This document shows positions 20,987 through 32,784 of a DNA stretch of 64,000 nt, piece by piece. Within the stretch, counting starts at the first letter, position 1; each line of letters begins with the position of its first letter. The translations under genes and the position numbers were made by a program. The notes under the pieces are model-generated. The model did no database searches and had not been told where the DNA came from. It was given only the letters and a program-made list of their open reading frames with translations. The DNA comes from Streptomyces pactum (GTDB lineage: Bacteria > Actinomycetota > Actinomycetes > Streptomycetales > Streptomycetaceae). Where the stretch lies: the NCBI RefSeq assembly GCF_002005225.1, contig NZ_CP019724.1:3722501-3786500 (forward strand). The letters are read 5' to 3'.

Positions 20987-23487
20987 GCCTCCACCTCCTT
21001 GGGGGCTACGCCTGCCGGCGTCGCCGGCCCGATGCGGACGAGGGTTCCGGGCAGCACCCCGGCGTCGGAGGCGACGCCGGTGCCGGCCGAGTTCAGCGGG
21101 AGCCAGACCACCCGGTCGGGCATCTCGGTGATCTGCAGCAGGAGTTCGACGGTCCCCGCGGGGCCGGTCACGGCCAGGAGATCGCCGTCCTTGACGCCGG
21201 CCTCGGCGGCCGTGGCGGCCGAAACGCGCGCGCGGGCGGCGTGCCGGGTACCGGCGAGCGCCTCGTCGCCCTGCTGGAGGACGCCCCGGTCGAGCAGCAG
21301 CCGGTGCCCGGCCAGTACGGCCTCACCGGCGGCCGGCCGCGGCAGCGCGCCCGCGGTCCCCAGCGGTTCGGTGGCCCGCGGCCCGTCCCAGGCGCCGAGC
21401 CGGTCGATCTCCGCGCGCGTGGTGCGCAGATCGGGCAGGCCCAGGTGTACGTCCATGGCGTCGGCCAGCATCTGGAGCACGCGGGCGTCGGCGGGCGCCA
21501 TACGGCGGGTCATCTGGTCCGGCTTGAGGGCGGCCTCGAAGAAGCGCACCCGGCCCTCCCAGTTCAGGAAGGTCCCGGCCTTCTCGGCGACCGCGGCGAC
21601 GGGCAGGACGACGTCGGCGAGTTCGGTGACCTCGCTGGGCCGCAGTTCCAGCGACACCACGAAGCCGGCCTCGGCGAGTGCCGCACGCGCGCGTGCCGGA
21701 TCGGGCAGGTCGGCGACCTCCACGCCCGCCACCAGCAGCGCCTGCAGCTCACCCCGGACCGCGGCCTCGACGATCTCGCCGGTGTCACGGCCGTAGCGGT
21801 GGGGCAGGTCGGCCAGGCCCCAGACCGCGGCCACCTCCTCACGCGCGCGCGGGTCGGTCGCGGGGCGGCCACCCGGCAGCAGTGACGGCAGCGCACCCGC
21901 CTCGATCGCGCCGCGCTCCCCGGCCCGGCGCGGGATCCACACCAGGCGGGCGCCGGTCGCGGCGGCGGTCCGTACGGCGGAGGTGAGGCCGCCGGCCACG
22001 GACGCCAGTCGCTCGCCGACGACGATCACGGCGCCCTCGGCGCGCAGTGCCTCGGCGGCCCGGGCGCCGCCGTCCTCCAGTCCGACACCGCTCGCGAGCG
22101 CGTCCAGCCACTCGGTCTCGGTACCGGGGGCGGCGGACAGCAGCGTGCCGCCGGCCTTCTGCAGGCCTCGCGTGGCGTGCGTGGCCAGCGAGAAGACCTC
22201 CTGCCCGTGCTTGCGCCAGGCCTTGCGCAGCCGCAGGAAGACGCCGGGCGCCTCCTCCTCGGCCTCGAACCCGACCAGCAGGACGGCGGGCGCCTTCTCC
22301 AGCGTGGTGTACGTGACTCCCGTGCCGTCGAGATCACGGCCGCGTCCGGCGACCCGGGAGGCCAGGAAGTCGGCCTCCTCGGGGCTGTGCACGCGCGCGC
22401 GGAAGTCGATGTCGTTGGTGTCGAGCGCCACGCGCGCGAACTTGCTGTACGCGTAGGCGTCCTCGACGGTGAGCCGGCCGCCGGTCAGGACGCCGGTGCG
22501 CCCCTTGGAGGCAAGCAGCCCCTGCGCGGCGATCTGCAGGGCCTCCGGCCAGGAGGCGGGCTCCAGCTCGCCCTCGGCGTTGCGCACCAGGGGCGTCGCC
22601 AGCCGGTCCCGCTGCTGGGCGTACCGGAAGGCGAAGCGGCCCTTGTCGCAGATCCACTCCTCGTTGACCTCGGGGTCGTCGGCCGCCAGGCGCCGCATGA
22701 CCTTGCCGCGCCGGTGGTCGGTGCGGGTCGCGCAGCCGCCGGAGCAGTGCTCGCACACGGACGGCGAGGAGATCAGGTCGAAGGGGCGGGAGCGGAAGCG
22801 GTACGCCGCCGAGGTGAGCGCGCCGACCGGGCAGATCTGGATGGTGTTGCCGGAGAAGTACGACTCGAAGGGGTCACCCTCACCGGTGCCGACCTGCTGG
22901 AGCGCGCCCCGCTCGATCAGCTCGATCATCGGGTCGCCCGCGACCTGGTTGGAGAAGCGGGTGCAGCGGGCGCACAGCACGCACCGCTCGCGGTCGAGCA
23001 GCACCTGCGTGGAGATCGGCACGGGCTTCTCGTAGGTCCGCTTCCTGCCCTCGAAGCGGGAGTCGGCCTGGCCGTGCGACATGGCCTGGTTCTGCAGCGG
23101 GCACTCGCCGCCCTTGTCGCAGACCGGGCAGTCCAGCGGGTGGTTGATGAGCAGCAGCTCCATCACACCGTGCTGGGCCTTCTCGGCGACGGGCGAGGTC
23201 AGGTGGGTCTTCACCACCATCCCGTCGGTGCAGGTGATGGTGCAGGAGGCCATGGGCTTGCGCTGGCCCTCGACCTCGACGATGCACTGGCGGCAGGCGC
23301 CGGCCGGGTCGAGGAGGGGGTGGTCGCAGAACCGGGGGATCTCGATGCCGAGCTGTTCGGCGGCCCGGATGACCAGGGTGCCCTTGGGCACGCTGATCTC
23401 GGCGCCGTCGATCGTCAGCGAGACGAGGTCCTCCGGCGGGACCGCCGCCTCTCCCCCTCCCGAGGGAGCATTGGTGGTCACGGTCAT
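20983..23487 (-). CDS. nuoG: NADH-quinone oxidoreductase subunit G
   Basis: An 834-residue iron-sulfur subunit. In order it has the 2Fe-2S ligands ([15 protein letters not shown] and a later Cys), the His/Cys ligands in [20 protein letters not shown], the 4Fe-4S set in [10 protein letters not shown] with [12 protein letters not shown], and an extra set CEHCSGGC of the N7 type, followed by a molybdopterin-oxidoreductase-like domain. ATG 23487 overlaps the nuoF stop by 4 nt. Confidence 0.97.
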   Translation of the reverse strand: MTVTTNAPSGGGEAAVPPEDLVSLTIDGAEISVPKGTLVIRAAEQLGIEIPRFCDHPLLDPAGACRQCIVEVEGQRKPMASCTITCTDGMVVKTHLTSPVAEKAQHGVMELLLINHPLDCPVCDKGGECPLQNQAMSHGQADSRFEGRKRTYEKPVPISTQVLLDRERCVLCARCTRFSNQVAGDPMIELIERGALQQVGTGEGDPFESYFSGNTIQICPVGALTSAAYRFRSRPFDLISSPSVCEHCSGGCATRTDHRRGKVMRRLAADDPEVNEEWICDKGRFAFRYAQQRDRLATPLVRNAEGELEPASWPEALQIAAQGLLASKGRTGVLTGGRLTVEDAYAYSKFARVALDTNDIDFRARVHSPEEADFLASRVAGRGRDLDGTGVTYTTLEKAPAVLLVGFEAEEEAPGVFLRLRKAWRKHGQEVFSLATHATRGLQKAGGTLLSAAPGTETEWLDALASGVGLEDGGARAAEALRAEGAVIVVGERLASVAGGLTSAVRTAAATGARLVWIPRRAGERGAIEAGALPSLLPGGRPATDPRAREEVAAVWGLADLPHRYGRDTGEIVEAAVRGELQALLVAGVEVADLPDPARARAALAEAGFVVSLELRPSEVTELADVVLPVAAVAEKAGTFLNWEGRVRFFEAALKPDQMTRRMAPADARVLQMLADAMDVHLGLPDLRTTRAEIDRLGAWDGPRATEPLGTAGALPRPAAGEAVLAGHRLLLDRGVLQQGDEALAGTRHAARARVSAATAAEAGVKDGDLLAVTGPAGTVELLLQITEMPDRVVWLPLNSAGTGVASDAGVLPGTLVRIGPATPAGVAPKEVEA

Positions 23488-24830
23488 GCGTTCACCTCCG
23501 TGCGGTCGGCCCAGGCCGTCGACTTGGCCGGGTCGAAGGGGCAGCCGCGGCCCGTGATGTGCTGCTCGTACTCCTCGCGGAAGTACTTGAGCGAGGAGAA
23601 GATCGGCGAGGCGGCACCGTCGCCGAGGGCACAGAAGGACTTGCCGTTGATGTTGTCGGCGATGTCGTTCAGCTTGTCGAGGTCGCTCATCGACCCCTTG
23701 CCGGCTTCGATGTCGCGCAGCAACTGGACGAGCCAGTACGTGCCCTCGCGGCAGGGCGTGCACTTACCGCAGGACTCGTGGGCGTAGAACTCGGTCCAGC
23801 GGGTGACGGCGCGCACGACGCAGGTCGTCTCGTCGAAGCACTGCAGTGCCTTGGTGCCGAGCATGGAACCCGCGGCGCCCACTCCTTCGTAGTCGAGGGG
23901 GACGTCGAGGTGCTCGTCGGTGAACATCGGCGTCGAGGAGCCGCCCGGTGTCCAGAACTTCAGCCGGTGACCGGAGCGCATGCCGCCGCTCATGTCGAGG
24001 AGCTGGCGCAGCGTGATGCCGAGCGGGGCCTCGTACTGGCCGGGGCCCGCGACGTGGCCGCTGAGCGAGTAGAGCGTGAAGCCCGGGGACTTCTCGCTGC
24101 CCATCGACCTGAACCAGTCCTTGCCCTTGTTCAGGATCGCGGGAACCGATGCGATCGATTCGACGTTATTCACCACAGTCGGGCAGGCATAGAGGCCGGC
24201 CACAGCAGGAAAGGGGGGACGGAGCCGCGGTTGACCCCGGCGGCCTTCGAGCGAGTCGAGCAGCGCGGTCTCCTCACCGCAGATGTACGCGCCCGCGCCC
24301 GCGTGCACGGTGAGTTCCAGGTCGAGTCCGCTGCCCAGGATGTTCTCGCCGAGGAAGCCGGCCGCGTAGGCCTCGCGCACGGCCTCGTGCAACCGCCGCA
24401 GCACTGGGACGACTTCACCACGCAGATAGATGAAGGCATGCGAAGACCTGATGGCGTAACACGCGATGACGATGCCCTCGATGAGGCTGTGCGGGTTCGC
24501 GAAGAGGAGCGGGATGTCCTTGCAGGTCCCCGGCTCCGACTCGTCGGCGTTGACAACTAGATAGTGAGGCTTGCCATCCCCCTGGGGAATGAACTGCCAC
24601 TTCATCCCCGTCGGGAACCCCGCGCCGCCGCGTCCGCGCAGACCCGAGTCCTTGACGTACGCGATCAGGTCGTCCGGCGACATCGCCAGCGCCTTGCGGA
24701 GCCCCTCGTACCCCTCGTGCCTCCGGTAGACGTCCAGAGTCCAGGACTCCTCCTCGTCCCAGAAGGCCGACAGCACGGGTGCGAGCAGCTTCTCCGGACT
24801 GGTGCCCTTGATCTCGGCTGCCACGGTCAT
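23484..24830 (-). CDS. nuoF: NADH-quinone oxidoreductase subunit F
   Basis: A 448-residue subunit that binds NADH and FMN. It carries the glycine-rich [16 protein letters not shown] motif, the NADH-site ESEPGTCKD region, and N3 cluster ligands in [13 protein letters not shown] plus a downstream Cys. The TGATG junction shares one base with the nuoE stop. The TVVNNVES region is intact. Confidence 0.97.
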   Translation of the reverse strand: MTVAAEIKGTSPEKLLAPVLSAFWDEEESWTLDVYRRHEGYEGLRKALAMSPDDLIAYVKDSGLRGRGGAGFPTGMKWQFIPQGDGKPHYLVVNADESEPGTCKDIPLLFANPHSLIEGIVIACYAIRSSHAFIYLRGEVVPVLRRLHEAVREAYAAGFLGENILGSGLDLELTVHAGAGAYICGEETALLDSLEGRRGQPRLRPPFPAVAGLYACPTVVNNVESIASVPAILNKGKDWFRSMGSEKSPGFTLYSLSGHVAGPGQYEAPLGITLRQLLDMSGGMRSGHRLKFWTPGGSSTPMFTDEHLDVPLDYEGVGAAGSMLGTKALQCFDETTCVVRAVTRWTEFYAHESCGKCTPCREGTYWLVQLLRDIEAGKGSMSDLDKLNDIADNINGKSFCALGDGAASPIFSSLKYFREEYEQHITGRGCPFDPAKSTAWADRTEVNA

Positions 24831-25698
24831 CACTCCCCCTCCTCGGCGGTAGGCCCTGCCGGGTGGGAAGGGTCGGATGCCGATGTGTCCTGCGGCGCAT
24901 CGTGCGAGCTGAGGTGTTCCGTCGGGGACGGGTCGTGCACGGCCCGGCCCTGCGTGGCGTCGTGCGGCCCGCCGTCCCGCGGGTGCACCACGCGCGCTGC
25001 GGACGCCTCGCCCTTGGCCAGCTTCAGGCCGGCCAGGGAGGCGGGACCCGCGCTGCCGCCGGCCGCGACGGCGCCGTCCCGCTCGTCGGGGAAGCCCGCC
25101 AGGATCCGGGCGGTCTCCTTGAAGGTGCACAGCGGCGCACCGCGCGTGGGGCTCACCGGGCGTCCCGCGCGCAGATCGTCGACGAGGCGCCTGACGCTCG
25201 CCGGGGTCTGGTTGTCGAAGAACTCCCAGTTGACCATCACGACCGGTGCGAAGTCGCAGGCCGCGTTGCACTCGATGTGCTCCAGGGTGACCTTGCCGTC
25301 CTCGGTGGTCTCGCCGTTGCCGACGCCCAGGTGCTCCTGGAGGGACTCGAAGATCGCGTCGCCGCCCATGACCGCACACAGCGTGTTGGTGCAGACGCCG
25401 ACCTGGTAGTCGCCGCTCGGCCCGCGCCGGTACATGGTGTAGAAGGTGGCGACCGCGGTGACCTCGGCCGTGGTCAGGCCCAGTACGTCGGCGCAGAACT
25501 GCATCCCGGTGCGCGTGACGTGCCCCTCCTGCGCCTGCACGAGGTGCAGCAACGGCAGGAGGGCGGACCGGGAGTCCGGGTAGCGGGCGATGATCTCGCG
25601 CGCGTCGGTCTCCAGTCGGGCCCGGACGTCGTCCGGGTAGGCGGGCGCGGGCAGTTCCGGCATGCCCAGGCTGACGCCCCGCTCCGAAGAAGAGGTGG

Positions 25699-25702
<4 letters not shown>
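24830..25702 (-). CDS. nuoE: NADH-quinone oxidoreductase subunit E with long C-terminal tail
   Basis: A 290-residue protein. Residues 15-190 are the thioredoxin-like NuoE domain with 2Fe-2S (N1a) ligands in VGVCTNTLC and [12 protein letters not shown]. The remaining hundred residues are hydrophilic, rich in Ala, His, Asp and Pro, and absent from typical 160-180-residue NuoE proteins. The GTG start overlaps nuoD by 4 nt. Confidence 0.95.
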
Positions 25703-27026
<1,324 letters not shown>

Positions 27027-27030
<4 letters not shown>

Positions 27031-27782
27031 GAGTACGACCTCCGCTGGTCCGGAGCCGGGATCTGGGCGCCCTTGTACTCGACGGGGATGCCGCCGAGGG
27101 GGTAGTCCTTGCGCTGCGGGAAGCCCTGCCAGTCGTCCGGCATCATGATCCGGGTCAGGGCCGGGTGACCGTCGAAGACGATGCCGAAGAAGTCGTAGGT
27201 CTCGCGCTCGTGCCAGTCGTTCGTCGGATAGACGGAGACCAGTGACGGGATGTGCGGGTCGCTGTCGGGCGCGCTGACTTCGAGGCGGACCAGCCGGTTG
27301 TGGGTGATCGAGCGCAGGTGGTAGACGGCGTGCAGCTCGCGGCCCTTGTCGTGCGGGTAGTGGACGCCGCTGACGCCGGTGCAGAGCTCGAAGCGCAGGG
27401 CGGGGTCGTCGCGCATGGTGCGGGCGACTCGGACCAAGTGCTCGCGCTCGATGTGGAAGGTCAGCTCGTCGCGGTCGACGACCGTCTTCTCGATGGCGTT
27501 GTCGGGCAGGAGTCCCTGCTCCTCCAGCGCGCCCTCGAGTTCGTCGGCGACCTCGTCGAACCATCCGCCGTAGGGCCTGCTCGCCGGCCCGGGCAGCCGG
27601 ACGGAGCGGACCAGGCCGCCGTAGCCGGAGGTGTCGCCGCCGTTGTTGGCGCCGAACATTCCGCGCTGGACGCGGATCTCCTCGCCGCCCTGACCGCGCT
27701 GGCCGGGGAGGTTCTCGGCGGACAGGTCCTTCTCGGGGTTCACCCCGTTCCCGTCACCTGCCGTGTTGTTCGCGTCGCTCAC
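27027..27782 (-). CDS. nuoC: NADH-quinone oxidoreductase subunit C
   Basis: A 251-residue subunit of the quinone-reducing module. Residues 1-70 are a hydrophilic extension; the conserved core includes [20 protein letters not shown] and [18 protein letters not shown] near the C-terminus. The GTG start overlaps nuoB by 4 nt. Confidence 0.97.
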
Positions 27783-28333
27783 CGCAGCAGCCCCTTCATC
27801 TCGATGGTGGGCAGGGCCTTGAGCGCCGCTTCCTCCGCCTCGCGGGCCGCCTCCTCGGCGTTCACCCCGAGCTTGGAGCCCTGGATCTTCTGGTGAAGCT
27901 TGAGGATGGCGTCCATCAGCATCTCGGGCCGCGGCGGGCAGCCGGGGAGATAGATGTCGACCGGGACGATGTGGTCGACGCCCTGGACGATCGCGTAGTT
28001 GTTGAACATGCCGCCCGAGGAGGCGCAGACCCCCATGGAGATCACCCACTTCGGGTTCGGCATCTGGTCGTAGACCTGCCGCAGCACCGGCGCCATCTTC
28101 TGGCTGACCCGGCCCGCGACGATCATCAGGTCCGCCTGCCGCGGTGAGCCGCGGAAGACCTCCATACCGAAGCGCGCCAGGTCGTAGCGGCCGGCGCCGG
28201 TGGTCATCATCTCGATGGCACAGCAGGCGAGGCCGAACGTGGCGGGGAAGACGGACGACTTGCGCACCCAGCCCGCGGCCTGCTCGACGGTGGTCAGCAG
28301 GAAGCCGCTCGGCAGTTTTTCTTCGAGTCCCAT
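27779..28333 (-). CDS. nuoB: NADH-quinone oxidoreductase subunit B
   Basis: A 184-residue subunit that carries cluster N2, the direct electron donor to quinone. The tandem Cys of LACCAIEMM, the Cys of [10 protein letters not shown] and the Cys of LPGCPPRPE are the four expected ligands. It starts 12 nt after nuoA. Confidence 0.97.
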   Translation of the reverse strand: MGLEEKLPSGFLLTTVEQAAGWVRKSSVFPATFGLACCAIEMMTTGAGRYDLARFGMEVFRGSPRQADLMIVAGRVSQKMAPVLRQVYDQMPNPKWVISMGVCASSGGMFNNYAIVQGVDHIVPVDIYLPGCPPRPEMLMDAILKLHQKIQGSKLGVNAEEAAREAEEAALKALPTIEMKGLLR

Positions 28334-28345
28334 GTCAAAGGCCCC

Positions 28346-28705
28346 TCAGTCCCATTCCAGGCCGCCGCGCCGCCATACGTACGCGTACGCGACGAAGACG
28401 GTGAGCACGAAGAGCAGCATCTCCACGAGCCCGAAAATCCCCAGGGCGTCGAAGGTGACGGCCCAGGGGTAGAGGAAGACGATCTCGATATCGAAGATGA
28501 TGAAGAGCATCGCCGTCAGGTAGTACTTGATGGGGAAGCGCCCGCCGCCGGCCGGCGTGGGGGTCGGCTCGATGCCGCACTCGTAGGCCTCGAGCTTCGC
28601 CCGGTTGTACCGCTTCGGACCGATCAGCGTGGCCATGACCACGGAGAAGATCGCAAAGCCTGCCCCGAGGGCTCCCAGTACGAGGATGGGCGCATACGCG
28701 TTCAC
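28346..28705 (-). CDS. nuoA: NADH-quinone oxidoreductase subunit A
   Basis: A 119-residue membrane subunit with three helices and the conserved loop YECGIEPTPTPAGGGRFPIK. The GTG start is preceded by GAGGAGCGAGGAGCG. First gene of the nuo operon; its upstream region holds a Rex/Crp-type palindrome. Confidence 0.96.
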   Translation of the reverse strand: MNAYAPILVLGALGAGFAIFSVVMATLIGPKRYNRAKLEAYECGIEPTPTPAGGGRFPIKYYLTAMLFIIFDIEIVFLYPWAVTFDALGIFGLVEMLLFVLTVFVAYAYVWRRGGLEWD

Positions 28706-29399
28706 CGCTCCTCGCTCCTCTCAGTCGGCACTGACTGCTGGCGGTTGCATCGGACTCACCACCGCCCCGACAGCCCCACGAGCCCCGCTCGTCCCGGCGA
28801 AGATCGCGAACATGTGAAGCAGGTCACAAGCCCAACTGCCTCGCATCCTATGCCCGCCGCTCTGTGATCTGCGACACGGGGTATTGCACAAGCTTTGTGA
28901 TCTCTACCACCTGACGAACGATCATGAAGTCGGATGAGCAGTGATCTTCACACAAGAAGCGTTCAGGTGATCACCAGAGGTGACATTTTCGTTCGTCGCC
29001 GCTGGCCAGAGGATGTGGGAGGCGGCGTCTCAATATCAAGATGGTTCCCTTGCATGCAAATTGGTGTCGGACGCGAACCCTTGATAGAGGGCGCGTTCAC
29101 ACATGAGAGGGAGCGTCGGGGTGCGATGTGGACACGTGCACGCGTTCACGAGCACTCAGGACCCGTCGCGCGCCACGGACGCGACCGGACGGGTAACCGT
29201 TCCGTGACCTGCGCCACATTCATGAGAGACGTCTGAGAACCGGGCTTGGCCAACTGTCCCAACAAGTGGTAAGCACGGGGCAATTCGGGCGTAACGATCA
29301 AAGTCCGTGATCACAGGCCGGTTACGGGCCGCCCGCAATGTCCGTTAGGGCGTCAATAAGGAGCGACACGCCCGGGATTCGGGACCCGATTGAACAACT
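28706..29399. other. Long divergent intergenic region, nuoA / NlpC-P60 gene
   Basis: Almost 700 bp with no credible gene. It is noticeably richer in A and T than the flanking genes. The nuoA-proximal end holds the palindrome at 28813-28828 and, on the minus strand, a possible -10 box TAGGAT (28845-28850). TGTGATCT occurs twice (28863 and 28896), and GTGATCAC palindromes occur at about 28970 and 29308. No known riboswitch fold was recognised upstream of the NlpC/P60 gene. Confidence 0.6.
28813..28828. promoter_or_regulatory. Rex (ROP) or Crp-type operator upstream of nuoA
   Basis: TGTGAAGCAGGTCACA is a TGTGA-N6-TCACA palindrome, 108 bp upstream of the nuoA start and just downstream of a possible TAGGAT -10 box. 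It fits the redox repressor Rex consensus (TGTGAA...TTCACA) with one mismatch in the right arm. It also fits the Streptomyces Crp pattern GTG-N6-GNCAC. Rex control of respiratory operons is established in S. coelicolor; its use here is inferred. Confidence 0.7.
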
Positions 29400-30299
29400 G
29401 TGGCGCAGCACACGTTTCTTGAAGGTATGGAGGAGCTCCTGATACCGGTTGTCCCTATGTCCCACACCGCTCACATACGCAGCCACCGGAAGCCCCGCCG
29501 CAGCGCGTCGACCATCGCGATGCGGGCCGGAGTTGCCGGTGGCGTCCTCAGCACCCTGGCAGTGGCCGGGGCGTCGGGTTCGGCCAACGCGGCCGAACCG
29601 GTGACGCAGACCCTTGAACTGCCCACCCTGACGGCCGACCTGGCCGCTCAGGTCGCCCAGTCCGCGGACGTCACGCAGCAGGCGGCCGCGAGCTACGAGC
29701 TGCAGGCCGAGCGTGACGCGGCCGCCGCGAAGGCCGCCAAGGAGGCCAAGGCGGACCTCGCCGAGGCCAAGAAGAAGGCCGCGGAGGAGAAGAAGAAGGC
29801 CGAGGAGGCCGCGCGCAAGGCGGCCGCCGAACGTGCCTCGCGCAGCGCCGAGCGCGCCACTCTGAGCGCTTCGGCGGACACCGGGTCCTCCGACAGCTCC
29901 ACCGGCTCGGACAGCAGCGTCACCAGCAACACGTCCACGGCCACCGGCTCGGCCGCCGCGGTCGTCGCCTTCGTTCAGTCCCAGGTCGGCGACGCCTACG
30001 TCTCCGGCGGCACCGGCCCCAACTCCTGGGACTGCTCCGGCCTGGTGCAGGCCGCCTTCAAGTCGGTCGGCGTCGACCTGCCGCGCGTCTCCCAGGCCCA
30101 GTCGACCGCCGGCACCCAGGTGGGGCTGAGCAACCTCCAGCCGGGCGACATCCTGTACTGGGGTGGCGCGGGCAGCGCGTACCACGTGGGTGTGTACGTC
30201 GGCGACGGCATGTTCGTCGGCGCGCAGAACTCCTCCACCGGCGTCGTCAAGGCGTCGCTGTCGTACGACCCGCCGAGCGGCGCGGTGCGCGTGCTCTAG
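29400..30299 (+). CDS. Secreted NlpC/P60-family peptidoglycan hydrolase
   Basis: A 299-residue exported cysteine peptidase expected to cleave cell-wall stem peptides. It has a basic N-region (HRKPRR), a hydrophobic stretch and an AxA signal site (SANAAEP), then an Ala/Lys/Glu-rich coiled coil (about 70-145), a Ser/Thr linker, and the NlpC/P60 domain with catalytic Cys in SWDCSGLVQAAF and His in YHVGVYVGDG. The start is uncertain: GTG 29400 has no clear ribosome site; ATG 29457 would give a more normal signal peptide. A hairpin terminator follows. Confidence 0.92.
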   Translation: MAQHTFLEGMEELLIPVVPMSHTAHIRSHRKPRRSASTIAMRAGVAGGVLSTLAVAGASGSANAAEPVTQTLELPTLTADLAAQVAQSADVTQQAAASYELQAERDAAAAKAAKEAKADLAEAKKKAAEEKKKAEEAARKAAAERASRSAERATLSASADTGSSDSSTGSDSSVTSNTSTATGSAAAVVAFVQSQVGDAYVSGGTGPNSWDCSGLVQAAFKSVGVDLPRVSQAQSTAGTQVGLSNLQPGDILYWGGAGSAYHVGVYVGDGMFVGAQNSSTGVVKASLSYDPPSGAVRVL

Positions 30300-30342
30300 T
30301 CCAGGCACGCGGACACCACGCACAAAGCAGATACATCCGCCC

Positions 30343-30377
30343 GAAGGGGCGCGGCCGCTCGGCGGTCGCGCCCCTTC
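30343..30377 (+). terminator. Hairpin after the NlpC/P60 gene
   Basis: Arms GAAGGGGCGCG and CGCGCCCCTTC pair over 11 bp around a 13-nt loop, about 45 nt after the stop codon. Confidence 0.7.
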
Positions 30378-30393
30378 CGGCTCTTGCGTGCTG

Positions 30394-30522
30394 CGGACTT
30401 CTGCCGCCCCGGTCTCCTGACGTTTCCGGACTTCTGCCGCGCTCCGGTCTCCTGACGTTTCCGGACTTCTGCCGCGCCCCGGTCTCCTGACGTTTTCCGG
30501 ACTCCTGCCCGCGCTCCGGCGC
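30394..30522 (+). repeat. Three and a half tandem copies of a 33-36-bp intergenic repeat
   Basis: Units begin CGGACTTCTGCCGC and end GGTCTCCTGACGTTTC: 30394-30426, 30427-30461, 30462-30497, then a partial unit from 30498. Copies differ by single bases and small length changes. Non-coding, between the NlpC/P60 terminator and the deformylase gene. The rest of 30300-30728 shows nothing else I can name. Confidence 0.85.
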
Positions 30523-30728
30523 CTGGGGCTCCCACCACGCTGATGCCGCCTCGCGACTCCCTCAGTCGGCCCCACCGGCCCCCCGTGGCGCCCGCGGCCC
30601 CGCCCCACTCCCGCCCCCGCGGCGCTCCGGGCCTCGCGTGCCGGGCTCTCGCGGGTCCCCGCGCCTCCTGGCATGCTCGGCGCGGGCCGGTCCCCGCCGG
30701 CCCGCGCCGAGCCGAAGGAGAGAACGTC

Positions 30729-31385
30729 ATGCCCAGTGTGTTCGTACAGGGGCGGCCCACCGCCGTCTACCCCCCGCTCGCGCCCGAGGCCCGGCGCGGG
30801 TCGGTGCGGCGGGTCACCGAGGTCGGTGAAGAGGTGCTGCACAAGCCGTGCCGGGACGTCACCGAGTTCGGGCCCGACCTCGCCGCGCTGATCGACGACA
30901 TGTTCCGCACGATGTACGTCGCCGAGGGAGCCGGGCTGGCGGCGAATCAGGTGGGCGTCGGCCTGCGCCTGTTCGTGTACGACTGCCCGGACGATGACGG
31001 TGTCCGACATGTCGGACACATCGTCAACCCGGTGCTGGAACACCTCGAGCCGGCCGCGCGGCGGCTGCTCGACGAGGGCGAGGGGTGTCTGTCCGTACCG
31101 GGAGCCACCATGGCCGTACCGCGCCCCGACCGGGCCGTCGTGCGGGGCCTGGACAAGGACGGCGAGCCGCTCGTCGTCGAGGGCAACGGCTATTTCGCGC
31201 GCTGCCTCGCCCACGAGACCGACCATGTGAACGGGTACGTCTACCTGGACCGGCTCTCCGCGCGCGACCGCAAGGCGGCGCTGCGGCAGTCGGCGGACCG
31301 GCGCGCGGAGGTCTTCGCGCGCCGGTCCGCCAACGCCCGGGCCCTCGAGGAGGACTCGGGCGGCCTCACGGGGTCCCGGGCCTGA
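30729..31385 (+). CDS. def: Peptide deformylase
   Basis: A 218-residue metalloenzyme that removes the N-formyl group from nascent proteins. All three motifs are present: GAGLAANQVG, EGCLSVPG (metal-binding Cys) and HETDHVNG (metal-binding His pair with catalytic Glu). ATG 30729 is preceded by AAGGAGAG; an upstream in-frame extension is low-complexity and unlikely. It converges on the flavoprotein gene. Streptomycetes usually have several deformylases, so this may be one of a set. Confidence 0.95.
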   Translation: MPSVFVQGRPTAVYPPLAPEARRGSVRRVTEVGEEVLHKPCRDVTEFGPDLAALIDDMFRTMYVAEGAGLAANQVGVGLRLFVYDCPDDDGVRHVGHIVNPVLEHLEPAARRLLDEGEGCLSVPGATMAVPRPDRAVVRGLDKDGEPLVVEGNGYFARCLAHETDHVNGYVYLDRLSARDRKAALRQSADRRAEVFARRSANARALEEDSGGLTGSRA

Positions 31386-31401
31386 CCGGAGCCGCCGGCC
31401 G

Positions 31402-32685
31402 TCACGCCTTAGGCGCGACCTTGCTCAGTCCGTTGATGATGCGGTCCATCGCGTCGCCGCCCGTCGGGTCCGTCAGGTTGGCGAGCATCTTGAGGGTGAA
31501 CTTCATCAGGACGGGGTGGGTGAGGCCGCGCTGGGTCGCGATCTGCATGACCTTCGGATTGCCGATGAGCTTCACGAAGGCGCGGCCCAGCGTGTAGTAG
31601 CCGCCGTAGGTGTCCTTCAGGACGCGCGGGTAGCGCTGCAGGGCGATCTCGCGCTGAGCCGGCGTGGCCCGCGCGTGGGCCTGGACGATGACGTCGGCGG
31701 CGATCTGGCCGGACTCCATGGCGTAGGCGATGCCCTCGCCGTTGAAGGGGTTCACCAGGCCGCCGGCGTCGCCGACGAGCAGCAGGCCCTTGGTGTAGTG
31801 GGGCTGGCGGTTGAAGGCCATGGGCAGGGCGGCACCGCGGATCGGGCCGGTCATGTTGTCCGGGGTGTAGCCCCAGTCCTGGGGCATGGAGGCGCACCAG
31901 GCCTTGAGGATCTCGCGCCAGTCGATCTCCTTGAAGGAGTTGGAAGTGTTCAGCACGCCCAGGCCGACGTTCGAGGTGCCGTCACCCATGCCGAAGATCC
32001 AGCCGTAGCCCGGCAGGAGGCGGTCCTGGGGCCCACGGCGGTCCCAGAGTTCCAGCCAGGACTCCAGGTAGTCGTCGTCGTGGCGGGGCGAGGTGAAGTA
32101 CGTGCGGACGGCGACGCCCATCGGACGGTCCTCGCGGCGGTGCAGGCCCATCGCCAGGGACAGTCGCGTGGAGTTGCCGTCGGCGGCCACGACCAGCGGC
32201 GCGTGGAAGGTGACCTCGCGCTTGTCCTCCCCCAGTTTGGCGTGCACGCCGGTGATGCGGCCGGTGCGGTCGTCCACGACGGGGGCGCCGACGTTGCAGC
32301 GCTCGTACAGGCGCGCGCCGGCCTTCTGGGCCTGCCGGGCGAGCTGGTCGTCGAAGTCGTCGCGCTTGCGGACGAGTCCGTAGTCCGGGAAGGAGGCCAG
32401 ATCCGGCCAGTCCAACTGGAGGCGGGAGCCGCCGCCGATGATGCGCAGGCCCTTGTTGCGCAGCCAGCCGGCCTCTTCGGAGATGTCGATGCCCATGGCG
32501 ACGAGCTGCTTGACCGCGCGCGGGGTCAGGCCGTCACCGCAGACCTTCTCCCGGGGAAAGGCGGTCTTCTCCAGCAGGAGGACGTCGAGCCCGGCCTTGG
32601 CCAGGTGGTACGCGGTCGTGGAGCCGGCTGGCCCCGCGCCCACGACGATCACATCGGCGGTGTTGTCGGAGAGGGGCTCGGTCAC
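31402..32685 (-). CDS. Geranylgeranyl reductase-family FAD oxidoreductase (MenJ-like)
   Basis: A 427-residue flavoprotein with an N-terminal dinucleotide motif DVIVVGAGPAGSTTAYHLAK, KVCGDGLTPRAV, and the second FAD motif GLLLVGDAGGLVNPFNGEGI. The family hydrogenates isoprenoid chains. Mycobacterial MenJ partly saturates the menaquinone tail, and streptomycetes make partly saturated menaquinones. With menG and mqnC nearby and complex I adjacent, a menaquinone reductase role is the best guess, though other isoprenoid substrates are possible. GTG 32685 has GGGGAG 8 nt upstream; GTG 32730 has no ribosome site. Confidence 0.88.
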   Translation of the reverse strand: MTEPLSDNTADVIVVGAGPAGSTTAYHLAKAGLDVLLLEKTAFPREKVCGDGLTPRAVKQLVAMGIDISEEAGWLRNKGLRIIGGGSRLQLDWPDLASFPDYGLVRKRDDFDDQLARQAQKAGARLYERCNVGAPVVDDRTGRITGVHAKLGEDKREVTFHAPLVVAADGNSTRLSLAMGLHRREDRPMGVAVRTYFTSPRHDDDYLESWLELWDRRGPQDRLLPGYGWIFGMGDGTSNVGLGVLNTSNSFKEIDWREILKAWCASMPQDWGYTPDNMTGPIRGAALPMAFNRQPHYTKGLLLVGDAGGLVNPFNGEGIAYAMESGQIAADVIVQAHARATPAQREIALQRYPRVLKDTYGGYYTLGRAFVKLIGNPKVMQIATQRGLTHPVLMKFTLKMLANLTDPTGGDAMDRIINGLSKVAPKA

Positions 32686-32784
32686 GGCGGGATCTCCCCA
32701 GAGTTCGAAAATCTGCGTGCCGACGGGCACTGGACATGGGCAGTCTATTCAGCGTCACCGATCACCCGGCTGAAGGGCTGCCCA

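Noticed and set aside
28886..28898. CACAAGCTTTGTG as a second Rex site
   Set aside because: The half-sites are in the opposite order (CACAA...TTGTG) to the Rex consensus.
28934..29236. Possible 100-codon gene on the plus strand upstream of the NlpC/P60 gene
   Set aside because: Third positions are not G/C-rich, there is no ribosome site and the protein resembles nothing; treated as non-coding.
28706..29399. c-di-AMP (ydaO-type) riboswitch, which often precedes streptomycete NlpC/P60 genes
   Set aside because: I could not find the conserved core elements or a matching fold in this stretch.
30394..30522. CRISPR array
   Set aside because: Units abut directly without spacers and no cas genes are near.
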